Shown: positions 32,701-44,095, counted from the first letter of the stretch. The stretch is 64,000 bases of DNA from Pseudoips prasinana (GCA_951640165.1 OX621242.1:19337501-19401500); one strand, 5' to 3'. Notes: a model not told the origin generated them from the sequence alone. Numbers and translations: made by a program.

Positions 32701-32760
32701 TGACAAACTGCGTCTTTTGACCATGAATTAAATGGATTAATAAGGTTTGTTATTTAATTT

Positions 32761-32868
32761 GGAAGCCGCTGGATGCGGGCAGCACAAGGCATTGTAGAGA
32801 TCCTTGGGGAAACCCCTTTGTCCAGCAGTGGACGACTTTCGGCTGATATGATAATGAAGAATGAAGGT
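32761..32868 (+). pseudogene. LINE-R terminal fragment, plus strand
   Basis: Translates GSRWMRAAQG then frameshifted remnants of the SLGEAFVQQW block, and ends 'cggctgatatgataatgaag' where the ATG-triplet tail is expected. 5'-truncated. Confidence 0.75.
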
Positions 32869-33805
32869 TAGTTATTCTCATCTAAATTGTATTATTCGTA
32901 AGGTATCCATCAGTGTTAGACCAAGTTAATCACCTAGATACGTAGTCCACTCCAAACCGTAAATAAATATATACCGATGTATCCGAGTGAAATATTTCTG
33001 AACTGCACAATGGGAATAAAAAGTTGGTCGCTGTTGTCGTTTTCAACAATACTCATCAATCAAAACTTTTAGGAAATCGTTCCCAATTTTGTGTGTCCCC
33101 TCTATTTATTACAACATTAAATGAAGTCCTGTTTGTAACCCATTATTATAAGCGAGGAGAGATACTGAAGGAAAATCTAGTTAGGTATAAAGTCGTGCTC
33201 TTATTGTTTGTAAGTGGACCGGTTAAATAGTAATTTGTGTATAAGTGTAGTAAATACGTACATCCTTGTAGCAAGGCTGTTATGACTAACACCTTATATT
33301 ACCTAAGTGCTGAGTCAATTACTGACTTTAATTTTTTGACAGCGGTTGCCCTGTGTGACTTTGTGTTTTGCGTATTAGAGCTTTTTTTACACACTCACAG
33401 ATAGAACATAATGTATGATATTTCAGCTGGGATGGAGTCATGTAAATCCATATAGTAATTACAACGAAGCGTGGTGGTACGATTTATTGGTCCATCTAGG
33501 TAGCGACGGCTTTTTCATCTAAATTCGGCGCCAAATAATGAGTTGATACTGTGTTACAACCTGTGTATATGAGAGCTACGTATTTACATTCTTCACGTCA
33601 ATACTAGCTAAGAATCCTAAAGCAATAAAAACAAACAGAAATTAAATATATTTATACCAAATAACGTAAAAAAATATCTGTTGGCAATATTTTCAATCAA
33701 AATGATTATGATTATGACTAATTGGATGGATACTGAAAGTAATATCGTGGACCTTAAGTAAAATTACCAATCTTCAGAGAATCCCCCAATTTTTAGGGAA
33801 TTTAA
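32869..33805. other. No recognisable feature
   Basis: AT-rich; the 68-codon frame at 33024 is unsupported. Confidence 0.4.
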
Positions 33806-34015
33806 TTCTCATCATGTCAGCCAAATGACGGCCACTCCTGGACAAAGGACTCCCCAGAAGATTTTAACAAAGGAGGTCAGACCATAATTTAGAGGCCTAT
33901 GCCATAATTGCCGTTACTCAGAGAGACGCGGCTGCCCATGTTCTGGTAGATATTCCCACGGGACGGCTTCTATGCCCCCCACGGGATGAGATGGAGTGGT
34001 GACATTTTTTGCCGT
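33806..34015 (-). mobile_element. LINE-R / LINE-R2 related fragment
   Basis: 'catgtcagccaaatgacggc' and 'cactcctggacaaaggact' match the LINE-R end. Further on 'tgccccccacgggatgagat' matches the LINE-R2 core. Having both in one fragment suggests R and R2 are segments of related LINEs. Confidence 0.6.
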
Positions 34016-34850
34016 CACTCACACAACAAAATTTTCTAGAAAAGTCTTCCGAGGAAATAGTGGAATACTAGTTATCACAATATGGCATGATGCGTGGTAG
34101 AACCAAATATAGAGCAGTTGGTATCGTACAGTATCGAAATGTGTCCGTCAAGCACTTTTTGATTTTATTCTTAAAGATTATTTCCAATGTAATAAAATAA
34201 GTTTTGCTAAATCTGAAAATCGGGGAATCGAAAAAGTTCCTTAGGCAACCCGATTAAGCTTTTAATAATACATAACCTGATTAAAATATATTCTTAAGGG
34301 AAATAAAGTTAGAACATAATAGCGCCCATGATGTCAATACAAGCGCTACGGCATTTTTATAACCCATTATTTATGTAACGGTTCAGTTTGGGGATAAGTT
34401 ATCGTTGCCGGCAGAACGATCTCGCACAATACAAATCATATTTTATAATACCGTGTAAAAGATGTCCCGGCGAAATTAATACCTGACAACATAAGCCATA
34501 TACTCCATATGTTTTCAGCTACTAATTGGATCGTTTTTGATATTATTCGCAGCAATAAATTACATATAATGGGTGCTAAATTAATTGGTAAGGAATTGTG
34601 GGCATTGTTGCGGTTTGTTAAGATTTCTTGCTGGCTACAAATCTGTGGAGAGCGGTAGTTTCTCAGCTTCGTTATAGTAACTCTTAATTATTTTAATTAA
34701 TAAAAATAAAATTAGCTGAAGTTAACGCTTGAATAATAAAATAAGCAAGTACGTGGGCCGTATATGTAGCACGTGATTTGGACAGAAATATAGTGGGGTT
34801 AAACAAGGATCAAGTAGGTCAGTGGCATCGGGTGATATGATTCACATGTA
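34016..34850. other. No recognisable feature
   Basis: No gene or repeat identified. Confidence 0.4.
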
Positions 34851-34852
34851 AA

Positions 34853-34905
34853 GCCGATTGTATACATACACGCCGATTGTATACATATACACCGATTGCA
34901 CACGT
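34853..34905 (+). repeat. 19-bp minisatellite, about 2.8 copies
   Basis: Units begin GCCGATTG at 34853 and 34872 and ACCGATTG at 34891; the first two read GCCGATTGTATACATACAC with one change. It lies at the head of a damaged SINE-A. Confidence 0.85.
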
Positions 34906-35050
34906 CAACTATTTGTATAGCCCATTGAGTAGTTGTACTTAGTTGTTGCTTACTGAGTGGATATACCTTGTGTCCGTGTACATACATATGTTAGTAAAGT
35001 ACCACGCGACACAGGGATTCTCTAGTGCCAGCGTTGTATTATAAAAAAGT
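34905..35050 (+). mobile_element. SINE-A copy without its tRNA head
   Basis: 'caactatttgtatagcccat', 'taccttgtgtccgtgtacat', 'taccacgcgacacagggatt' and 'ctagtgccagcgttgt' follow the SINE-A body in order. Confidence 0.72.
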
Positions 35051-35765
35051 ATATAAACCGATGCTATGCAGCTTAATGCATAAGGGGATACGTAGAATTA
35101 ATTTTAGTATTAGATTAAGTATTTATTATGTGACTTGTCTAGATTACTTGCATAAGTATTGGTAAAATAGAATAGTTTAATATTGTCTCAATATAAAAAA
35201 CCTAAAGTAAATTATTATCGCAATAAAGTAGTTAAAACAATAATTTTTACAAAATGAGCTAATCAAACTTTTCTAAGAGTGGAATTGTAATCACTTACAC
35301 ACACGACTTACAGTCGTACAATAACTTTTTAAGATGTTACTTGTTAACTTGTTAACTTATATATAAGAAGTCATGAAGAAATCTAAAAAAAATGTACCAA
35401 TATTCCAAGTAATTCATTGGCTGCAGATATGTGTTTCAAAAAGGAAGCCGAGTGAAATAGTTTTATATAGATCCAGCGCCACTGAAGGAAGTACATAACA
35501 GAGTAGGGGTTGGACAGGTACCCTTGTGTATCACCTGTCGTGGAACTCGTAAAACAAATCACATTGAAGTGGCCTTATTTTTTCAGTAGTAGTTTTACTG
35601 CCACGTTTGAGAAATAAAATTTCAAACGGAAATGGTTCTTTTTGCATAGTTTAATTTGAATCTGTGTATACCAGATATTTCATTAGCTACGTTTCCCGAA
35701 TTATAAACTTTGTGGAGTTTACACCGCCGTATCAGCTTTAGCTTTAGCTTTACCTGTGTGGTGAC
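35051..35765. other. No recognisable feature
   Basis: No gene identified; the 35622-35879 minus frame partly overlaps a LINE-R2 fragment. Confidence 0.4.
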
Positions 35766-37135
35766 GGTGGTGAATGTCAGAATATCATCACCCCATCTCA
35801 TCCCGTGAGGGGGGGTAAATGTCGACCCGAGAGAATACCAAAGGACAGGGAGCAGCTTCCTTCTGCGTACAATGACCATCCTACTGGCTGCGTACCCGTT
35901 GGACCTACAAGATTAGACCCTCTATCGCAAAAGTACCCGTCCGACCTCATTTTAAGTCCCTTTGGACCTTCTTTAAAATATAATAATCAATGTGCCCATT
36001 GGACCTCTTTTTAAGTACCCTTTGGACCTTCAAAATTAAAACTACTAAAGATGAACCTGTTGGACCTCAATTCTAATACCTTTTGGACCTTAATAAAATA
36101 TGTTTTTATTTAGTATTCGCCCGGCGTTATTTTAGTAAAAAAGGTACAGTTGTGTTGAAAATGTTTAACCAGAATTCTAATAATTAGGCGAAATAGCATA
36201 AGCGAATACAGGCACACTAACAACAAACAGCAATCCGTGGTCAGTAGAAGAAACACAAGAAATTATAGTGTAAACTATATTTCTTTCAAATTTACAGGTG
36301 TGTAATGGATAAATATTTTAAAAAACCCCATGTACAAATATCCATAATACTTAGGTAAACCGCATATTGTAATGTTTTATATGTAAAAAGACTTCTTAAC
36401 TTAAAAAAAACTCTGTGATTTATATACTTTATTTTACTTATATACATTATTTTAAATTTACAAAAATCTACGAGAATAAGACTGTGATTACTTGAAATTT
36501 ATGTTTACAAATTTAATTAAGTTGCTGCCTGTAAAACCAATCTTCACAAATTCAGTTGCTACGGCATACAATTTAGATTTACTTACATTATTATATCAGT
36601 GATTCTTTCCTAAAATGTGATATAAACATTCAAAATTAATATATAGTATGCATTTTTATGTATACCTACGGTCTTGAAGATATGTCAAATTAGAAAAATG
36701 TAACTGGAATATGTGTTTTTATTTGTTACATAACGTTGTGATCTTTTATATTTTTGATTAATAACATTGATTTATGTTGTAGTGTTTTATTTTTAATAAG
36801 GTGTGTCACTTTTGTGCACGAGTGTATTTTAACTTTTTATATGAAGACATGTGAATGAGGTCCAACAGAACTCGTTGCTTAATAGAGGGTCTAATAGGTA
36901 ATCAAGTATAGACAACATCCAAGTTTGAAGGTCCAAACGGTACAAAGGGGTCCAAAGGGTCATCTTTTTAGACGAGGTCCAAACTAGGAGGTCCTACGGG
37001 TACGTAGCCATCCTACTGCGATCGCCACCCCGTCTGCCAAGACAGGCGATTATGACATTTCCTCCCAAGATGATTCTTGCAAGAGGTTTTTCCAGCAGTT
37101 GACTTCTTTCAGCCGTAATGATGATGATGATGTTC
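35766..37135 (+). mobile_element. LINE-R2 3' region, split by the TIR-T transposon
   Basis: Left part 35766-35877: 'catcaccccatctcatcccg' and 'gtcgacccgagagaatacc'. Right part 37018-37135: 'ccaccccgtctgccaagaca', 'ttccagcagttgacttcttt' and ATGATGATGATG, the triplet tail. The two halves join if TIR-T and one copy of its target duplication are removed. Frame is lost. Confidence 0.7.
35886..37009. mobile_element. TIR-T, 1124-bp inverted-repeat transposon with phased subterminal motifs
   Basis: Ends GGCTGCGTACCCGTTGGACC and, inverted at the right, GGCTACGTACCCGTAGGACC. Both flanks carry ATCCTACT (35878-35885, 37010-37017), an 8-bp target-site duplication; it extends to CATCCTACTG if the terminal base is assigned to the flank. 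Left subterminal motifs TTGGACCT lie at 35899, 35962, 35999, 36022, 36060 and 36083, with TCCGACCT at 35940. Inverted AGGTCCAA lies at 36858, 36929 and 36975, with variants at 36948 and 36989. No transposase-like frame, so non-autonomous. An 8-bp duplication fits hAT, P or Merlin; I cannot choose. Confidence 0.85.
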
Positions 37136-37426
37136 ATGATCGGTTTTAGCAATGTTGATTTCCACTATAATTTAAAATATTGCTAATGTCTTGGTATAAA
37201 GAACAGGTGTAATCAGTTCATGAGATACTGCCAATAGAAAACTTAGTTGTTCTGATTTTCACCTAAATCTTTAGAGCTGCTTTCCAGAATCTGATTACAT
37301 ATATTTTTATAATACAAATATTCCTCGAGTACAAATCCTGTAATACGACTTATTCATTAAAAGATTGGAAAAAAAATTAAGTTATTTTCTTGACGTAACT
37401 TTGAAAGAATTTTATTCTTTTTTAAT
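37136..37426. other. No recognisable feature
   Basis: Short AT-rich spacer. Confidence 0.4.
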
Positions 37427-37583
37427 AAACAGCGCCCGCACAAGGGAAAACAATCCTACGTGTCACGAGGTACTTTACAAACATATAATTGAAGGATACA
37501 AAAATAGTTGTCCTGTGCAGGAATTGAACCCGGAACACGGAGTAGCGAGGTGACTATCTTAATATTTGCGCCACACGTGCAGT
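37427..37583 (-). mobile_element. SINE-A copy, minus strand, internally shortened
   Basis: 'taataaacagcgcccgcac', 'gaggtactttacaaacata', 'caggaattgaacccggaac' and 'tgcgccacacgtgcagt'. The 'gactcagaacaactatttg' stretch of the body is deleted. Confidence 0.8.
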
Positions 37584-38030
37584 CAATTCCAAGCCAAAAC
37601 AAATAAAATATCTACCTTCAATTACCAAAGATATCAGTATTAAATTTAGAAACGGAAGAATTCAAATTACACGAGGAAAATCACAAGAAAAATTATGTAA
37701 AAAGAAGAAAATCAAATATATTTATAAAAATATTCGTTTCTGTTCTCCTGGTGTACCTACCGAAGTTATAATAGGATTTTGTAGGTATGTATATTCTTTG
37801 CTTTGAACCGCAAAGCTAAGAAAATATCGGAATACATCGAGCATAAAGATATCTATAGGGCTATTAGATGTACGTGCCAATCGTTCAACTTGCGCTGAGT
37901 CAGCCCATAAAATAAAAGCGTTGGTGCCGTAAGGAAAACTGTGGGATCCATACACACAAACATTACGTCATAAATATCATGGGTTTTATTTAGAGCACAA
38001 GTGACAGTGATTCGAGATTTATGTCCACCT
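37584..38030. other. No recognisable feature
   Basis: The 77-codon minus-strand frame at 37722 has no signature. Confidence 0.4.
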
Positions 38031-38052
38031 TATATATATATATATATATATA
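38031..38052. repeat. TA microsatellite
   Basis: Eleven TA units directly before the ATT-type tail of a reversed SINE-B. Confidence 0.9.
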
Positions 38053-38284
38053 ATAATATCCTGGGACATTATTCACGCATGACCATCTGATCTCAAACTA
38101 AGCAGAGCTTGTACTATGGAAACCAGATGGCTGATATATTACATATACCTACTACTTTTCTCTTGTAACTACATACTTACTTATAGAGATAATTACATCT
38201 AGACTCAGAACAAACTGGGTGGGAATCGAATCCACGACCTGCTGCGTGAAAGGCAAGCATTTACCAACCATGCCAACCGGCCCA
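38053..38284 (-). mobile_element. SINE-B copy, minus strand
   Basis: 'atatcctgggacattattca', 'aactaagcagagcttgtact', 'tacatctagactcagaacaa' and 'tgggaatcgaatccacgacc'. A body deletion removes the GCATGAACATG part. Confidence 0.85.
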
Positions 38285-38318
38285 TTGTATATATAAATTG
38301 TCTATATGTATATATAGA

Positions 38319-38362
38319 TATACGTATAGACATCTACATACATGGGTATGTCTATACGTATA
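38319..38362. repeat. Perfect 15-bp inverted repeat
   Basis: TATACGTATAGACAT (38319-38333) and ATGTCTATACGTATA (38348-38362), loop 14, in TA-rich sequence. Confidence 0.85.
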
Positions 38363-38424
38363 GTCATATGGGTCCAGTACACGACAGCAGTAATGGATAT
38401 GAATATAATGGATATCCCACACCC

Positions 38425-38556
38425 TTATGTCAATTAAATAATCAGAAGTTTTATAGTAAAATGTGCTACACAATTTGGCTTTTATAGTTCTTTTAAAACA
38501 TTTTGTTTCTCTGGTATCACTGGGGAGTTTGTTATAGAATCTTATACATTGCCCCA
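38425..38556 (-). pseudogene. LINE-L ORF C-terminal fragment
   Basis: The minus strand encodes GQCIRFYNKLPSDTRETKCF then KRTIKAKLCSTFYYKTSDYL. Homologous to 18595-18720 and 28681. The UTR and tail are missing. Confidence 0.8.
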
Positions 38557-38756
38557 TGAAAAAGTTAAGTACCTATAGTATATTGATCAATCTTTTATAT
38601 ATTTAAAGCTTAATATGATAGGAATTACCTGCTAGTTAACTTTTGGTAGGTGCAGTAAAATGTCACAATTTTCTAAAGCTTTCAAGAAATAAATATACGG
38701 CCAATCTGATGGGAAGTGGTTACCATAACGTACGTAACTTATCGTATAGTGTAACG

Positions 38757-39040
38757 TACATCGTATCACTTTGAGGCACTCATAGCTAAATGCTCGCACC
38801 AGTCCGTAAGTGATGGGCGAGGTTAAGCAACTAGGCTCGCGGTCAGTCCATAGATAGGTGAAAGCCAAAATGGTTTAATTTCTGAGCGTCTCCGTGTTTC
38901 GGAGGGCACGTTAAGCTGTCGGTCCCGGTGGTAGTCATTAGACAACAGTCGTTAAGCCATGTCCGAGGCCAACTGGGCGGCTTGAACAACTGTGACACGA
39001 GGGTAACCGCTGCCCATACGATAAGTAAATAAGATCGCAT
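38757..39040 (+). mobile_element. SINE-5S copy
   Basis: Head GATGGGCGAGGTTAAGCAAC and GCTCGCGGTCAGTCCATAGA (5S boxes A and C). Body 'gtttcggagggcacgttaag', 'gtagtcattagacaacagtc', 'tgggcggcttgaacaactg' and end 'cccatacgataagtaaata'. Minus-strand open frames here are shadows. Confidence 0.88.
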
Positions 39041-39064
39041 CACTTACTGACATACAAATATTAG

Positions 39065-39310
39065 TTGAACCCGGAGTACTCAGGGTGCGGAACCTTTCGT
39101 ATGCAAGTTCAACTCGCACTATCCATCCCATATAAACCATCGCGAGATTATTTTTGTTTTCTTTTTCTTATTAGCTGTAATAGCAGCAATAGGACTGCAC
39201 AGTATGAGATCATTTCAAGTGCCAACCATTATGGTTCATGAAATACAGCCACCTGAGAGACAGGAAGGACAGTGGACAGCGGAGGCTAACTAATAGGGTT
39301 TCGTTGGTAC
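39065..39310 (-). mobile_element. Repeat-N copy, rearranged
   Basis: 'gtgcggaacctttcgtatgc' with 'agttcaactcgcacta' (right-end block, plus orientation), then 'tggttcatgaaatacagcc' and 'agagacaggaaggacag' in minus orientation. The two segments have opposite orientation. Confidence 0.6.
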
Positions 39311-39400
39311 CCCTTCAATACGGAATCCTTAAAAGACGCAGTTTGAAGCTAAGGATGCAAAAGGTTTGCTTATAAGTTCTTTTGAAATAAGCTGAACTTA

Positions 39401-39625
39401 CCTGTCTAGTGGTTCTATCTAGTGGTTACTGAGCATGATTGCTAAGTCAGAGGTCGTAAGTTCTATCTCCACCCAGGACATATTTTTTATTTGTGTTGTG
39501 TCTTCGTATAATTTACCTATTATATATATTTATTTATAAATACATCAGATTATTTATCAGTTGACTGGTTAAGGATCAGATGGTAGTGTGTAAGTGGTCC
39601 CGAGATATAATCATTAGTTATTATG
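39401..39625 (+). mobile_element. SINE-D copy, degraded
   Basis: 'ctatctagtggttactgagc', 'gctaagtcagaggtcgtaag', 'ctccacccaggacatatttt' and 'atcagttgactggttaagga', then 'gatcagatggtagtgtgtaa'. Confidence 0.75.
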
Positions 39626-40089
39626 TTAATGGTTAAGAGTACTATAGGACCCTGTCTTACCAAATCGAATATGAGTTTAGACCCATTGTCAGTAATTTTA
39701 TATTCACTGCATTGTAACAAGGTTTCATAATTGCTCAACTATTTTGGTTCTTGACCGTTCATACCATAACAGTATACGCCGGGTATGTCAAATGACCGAG
39801 CTTTGAAACTGTGCCCACTAATTCCAGGTGGCGTAGCCGTTACGCAGTGTCCTTTTGTTAAAATTGTTTGCTACACTCTGTTTTAAAGCAACGTTTGGTA
39901 TTTGTTAGCAAACAATCAGTGCAGTGAAACTGGAGAATGTGATTGTATTTTATACAATAGAAAAGTCCAAAAAATCAAATGCAACTAGTAGGATTTTATA
40001 ACTCGAAGAGCATACTTACAGAAAAAGTGTCACCAAAATAACTAGTTTTAATTTTTTTTTCTTTAAAATTAATACTTGAATCGATAATT
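39626..40089. other. No recognisable feature
   Basis: No gene or repeat identified. Confidence 0.4.
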
Positions 40090-40255
40090 TTACAAATATG
40101 CTGCTCACGGACACAAAATACACCCCCACTCGGAAGAAGTATATATAGGTTTCATAAATTCATGATCTCATTCTTTCATTCTGTTGGGGAATCGAGATAG
40201 TGTGAGGGGAATACCAGTATCATAACCATAGCACCACAGGTACAGCTAAATTAAA
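40090..40255 (-). mobile_element. SINE-A copy, heavily degraded, minus strand
   Basis: 'cggacacaaaatacaccccc' with 'actcggaagaagtat' parallels the reversed SINE-A body; 'agcaccacaggtacag' parallels the reversed 5' end. Confidence 0.5.
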
Positions 40256-40300
40256 AAAAATGTCGCTCGGGTAAATCTTGCAGTAGAATTGCTCAAGAAA

Positions 40301-40534
40301 TAATAATAATAATATCCTGGGACATTTTTACGTACCTACGGCCATCTGATCCCAAACTAAGCAGAGCTTGTACTATGGAAACCAGATAACTGATATACTA
40401 CATATACTACTTTTCTTTTGTAAATACATACTAATATAGATAATTACACCCAGACTTAGGACAAACAGACATCGAACCCACGACCTCCGGCGTTAAAATT
40501 AAGCATTTGCCAATGACGCCAACAGGCCCGTCAA
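40301..40534 (-). mobile_element. SINE-B copy, minus strand
   Basis: ATT-type tail at left, then 'atatcctgggacatttttac', 'aaactaagcagagcttgtac', 'cacccagacttaggacaaac' and 'acgcc-aacaggcccgtc'-like head end. The body lacks about 25 bases. HEL-3 begins 3 bases further on. Confidence 0.85.
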
Positions 40535-40536
40535 TA

Positions 40537-42492
40537 TCTATATAAATAAAAAGACAAGTCCTGACTGACTGGCTGACTCATCAACGCCCAGCCCAAACCC
40601 TTGGCCCTAGAAAGCTGAAATTTTGCACAGATGTTTTCTTTATAATTTAGACAAGGAATAAGGAAGGATTTTTCGAAATTCAACCCCTAACGGGGTAAAA
40701 CGGGGGTGCCAAGTTAGTATGAAACTTTGACATTTTTGAAGTTAGAGGCATGAAAGTTGGTATTTGGCCTTGCAGTTAAAAATAAAAAATATGTGTTTCA
40801 GGATTTTTGGAAAGTACACCCCCAAGGGCGAAAAATAGGGGATGTAAATTTGTACGAAAAAAGTTTCCATTTTTAAGTTAAACGCATGAAAATTAGCATT
40901 TGGCTTTTTAGTTAAAAATAAAAAATATATATTTCAGGATTTTTTAAAATTCCTCCCCGAAGGTCATAAAATAGGGGATGTAAGTTTGTATGAAAAATGC
41001 GATATTTTTAAAGTTAAACGCATGAAAATGAGTATTTGGTCTTTATGTTAAATATATATAGCATTTATTTCAGGATTTTTGGAAATTACACCCCCAAGGG
41101 CGGAAAATAGGGTATATAATTTTATACTGCCTGACTGCCATATCAACGCACAGTCTAAACGGCTGGAGTTAGGGACTTGAATTTTGACAGTAGTTACCTT
41201 TTATGACGTAAGAATCCACCGAAGAAGGGTTTTTGAAAATACTACCCCTAAGGGAGTAAAATAAGAGATAAAATATTTTATGAAAGTCCTTAATTTTGAT
41301 GTTAAAGGCATGTATATAGACTTGCAGTTAAAAATTATTATATATGTTACAGGATTTTTGAAAATTCACCCCCAAGGGCGTAAAATTGGGGATGTAATTT
41401 ATACGAAAAAAGTGCCACAAGTTTTAAGTTAAACGTATGAAAATTGGTATTTAGCATTACAGTTCAAAATTAAAAGTATACGTTTCCGGATTTCCGAGAA
41501 TTCTACCACGACGGGTGACAAATAGGGGATGTTTGTATGAAAATTGGTATTTCAGTTAAAAATAAAGCAATCAAGGGTATAATTTGTTGTTAAAAGGTAA
41601 TCCATAACTGATTCAATAGGTCAACACCAAAAATTTTCACCAACTTAAGAAATTCGTTTCTTATTGCTTAAAATGTCGTGCTTGTTGTCGTCTAAGTAAA
41701 TATTTAGCGTTAAGATTTGTAACTTCTTTTTTTTTTGGTATTTTTTAAAACATATTAAGAAAACGTCAATTTAATAAAATTGGGATAAAAAAGTAATTTA
41801 CCCAAAATTCGAGTTAGCGTAGTATAAATTGTTCGTGTCGAGATGATCGCACCCAAAAAATATCATCTTAATTTTACTGATCTACAAGTTCACAATTTTG
41901 TAACTAGATGGTGTTTATATCGTTTCAGATCGCAGAACTCATTTGGCATATCGGTTAAAATAAATAAATGCTTGAAGTAAAAGGTAGTCCAAAACTGAAT
42001 CAAAAGATAATCCCCTAAATCTCACCCAAAATATATGCCCACATCTTAATTTTACCGCTTTACAAGTTTATATTTTTGTTAGTAGATGGTGTAATCATCG
42101 TTTTAGATCGCGCTATGGTTTCGTTCACAAAATGTGATGTATATTGATCTATCAATGCCGTGGTCGCAACCTAAGCTAATGGGAGTTACCTTTGTGATTA
42201 ATGCATCGTTGATTATTATATTACTTTATTGGACTTACTGACTTTACTTAAGGACAATTGATATGTATTCTTTGATGTTTTTGGGTTTATGATATCGGGT
42301 CTTTTTTTTAAATAACAGTAGCAAAGTAGTCTTTAGTTTATTTCTTAGCTAGGTTATTTATAGGTTAGGTTTTCTTAAATTTATATTGCTTATTTCTTTT
42401 AAAAGTTATATTTTTTAGATTAAGCTAGAAGTAAGTAGTTACATTGGTAATCATTCAAGATTGTCGCGGACGAAGTCGCGGGCACCAGCTAA
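40537..42492 (+). mobile_element. HEL-3 large Helitron-like element, 1956 bp
   Basis: Starts TCTATATAAATAAAAAGACA after A and ends GTCGCGGGCACCAGCTAA before T, with 'gtcgcggacgaagtcgcg' giving the 3' stem. From about 40700 to 41560 it has tandem units of about 137 bp; the 'catgaaaattag' motif recurs near 40748, 40884, 41021, 41435 and 41535. A diverged copy of its own 5' region ('atatcaacgcacagtctaaa') lies at about 41143. No helicase or Rep frame, so non-autonomous. Partner copy: 48844-50970. Confidence 0.85.
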
Positions 42493-43254
42493 TAATATAT
42501 AAGTAGATATCAGAAAATATTTCAGTAACAATTCTTTATGGATTTCAAAAACTGGTTTAAAAAGCAAATTGTTTGTCAAATGTTAATTTCATTCATCACG
42601 TTAATTTTCAGGTTATAATCGAATTTAAACGATTTTCGAAATAAAACAGGAATGTCTCAAAAAAAAAATAGAGCTGTATTATCGTGATCAGCTCACGCAC
42701 AAAACGCGTAAGAAATATACAAAGACAGATAAATAGAGAACCTTAAGTTCTTATGGAATTTGTGGGAAATTACGTTTCAAATATTCCTACATAAAATATT
42801 CATTACGAAATTAAAAGTTGTCTACCATTCGATGGGAACATTGTCGCTACCCACTTTTGAAATTGGTATTTTATGTTTCAATTATTAATTCCTGGAAACA
42901 AGATTAGGTAGTAATTCACACTTAGAAAATGAATAATGTCTTACTTAAAACAGGTAAAAGTATTCACTTTCGTAATTTGTCTTAATAAGACTTAGTAGTA
43001 GATTTTTTACTTTATTATCTTGAAGTGGTTTAAAAATGGAACATTATGCGACAGTCTCTTTTTTCAGCGATTTATTGTTGTTTTCATCTGATACAGATAT
43101 TTTGTGGTAAGAGCTCAGTCTGAGGTCAATTTCAAAAATTGATTTTCTTATTTTTTTTACAGCGCAACAGCTTATTATGGCGTTACATTTCAGCAATCGA
43201 TTTCAATAATTTATCGCAGTATCCAACAGTACAAATTGACTGATTCTCTTGTAA
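42493..43254. other. No recognisable feature
   Basis: AT-rich; no gene or repeat identified. Confidence 0.4.
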
Positions 43255-43260
43255 GAAAGT

Positions 43261-43336
43261 CTTTTTCTGCCTAGCCCCTCCGCTAGGCAGAAAAAGATGG
43301 ACTTTTAGGCAGACTATTCTGCCTAAAAGTCCATCT
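43261..43336. repeat. Two adjacent perfect hairpins
   Basis: Hairpin 1: CTTTTTCTGCCTAGC (43261-43275) with GCTAGGCAGAAAAAG (43282-43296), loop 6. Hairpin 2: AGATGGACTTTTAGGCAGA (43295-43313) with TCTGCCTAAAAGTCCATCT (43318-43336), loop 4. They share the core TCTGCCTA and overlap by two bases. Confidence 0.9.
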
Positions 43337-43690
43337 CTGCAACTCCAAGCTCATAGGAACACGCGAGTAACGGTTGTGCAAACAAATTAACTAAAAGTAG
43401 TGCGACTGAGCGAGCGTACAGTTCACATAAGATTAAAAAAGTGGGCATAGGTTTGTATGTACCTGCAAAGCACATTAGCTAAAATTTGCACGTGGACATC
43501 GACTGTGGACTGTGGGTCGTAGAATAATGAGATACGAAGACTATTCACCTAAATGATTTTTAACCGATTCATGGAAGAAACCGAATATAGACACAAGGGT
43601 GAACATTACATTTCGACTTATTTTGAAAATACGGTGGCGTTTCAGTTGTGATGTATGTGTGTTGTAGTGGGATGTTGAGGGTTGTGTTTG

Positions 43691-43732
43691 GGAGTTCGTA
43701 TGGATTTAGACTACTAAATCCATATGAACTCT
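43691..43732. repeat. 19-bp inverted repeat
   Basis: GGAGTTCGTATGGATTTAG (43691-43709) pairs with CTAAATCCATATGAACTCT (43714-43732) with two mismatches; loop 4. Confidence 0.85.
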
Positions 43733-43832
43733 CCTGACTACTACTAACTAACTACAAGATCGATATACAGATATGCTTTAACAATACCCCATTCCTATGA
43801 TGAAGACGGCTTTTATGAATGAAAAAAATATT

Positions 43833-44095
43833 TGACGGGCCGGTTGGCGTGGTTGGCAAATTCTTACTTTTCACGCCGGAGGTCGTGTGTTCGATTCCCA
43901 CCCAGGACAGATATTTGTGCATGAACATGTCTGTTTGTCCAGAGTCTGGGTGTAATTATCTATAAATGTATGTATTTACAAAAGAAAAGTAGTATATGAA
44001 GTATATCAGTTATCTGATTTCAACAGTACTAGCTACGCTTAGTTTGGGATCAGATGGCCGTGTGTAAATAATGTCCCAGCATATTATTATTATTT
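43833..44095 (+). mobile_element. SINE-B full-length copy
   Basis: Head 'gggccggttggcgtggttgg' (A-box TGGCGTGGTTGG), B-box GTTCGATTCCC, body 'gtgcatgaacatgtctgttt', 3' module 'cgcttagtttgggatcagat' and 'tcccagcatatt'. The clearest SINE-B here. Confidence 0.92.

Noticed and set aside
40700..41560. Repeats with ~137-bp spacing considered as a CRISPR-like or centromeric array
   Set aside because: The units are contiguous, lie within Helitron ends and also occur in the second Helitron copy; there are no short repeats with unique spacers.
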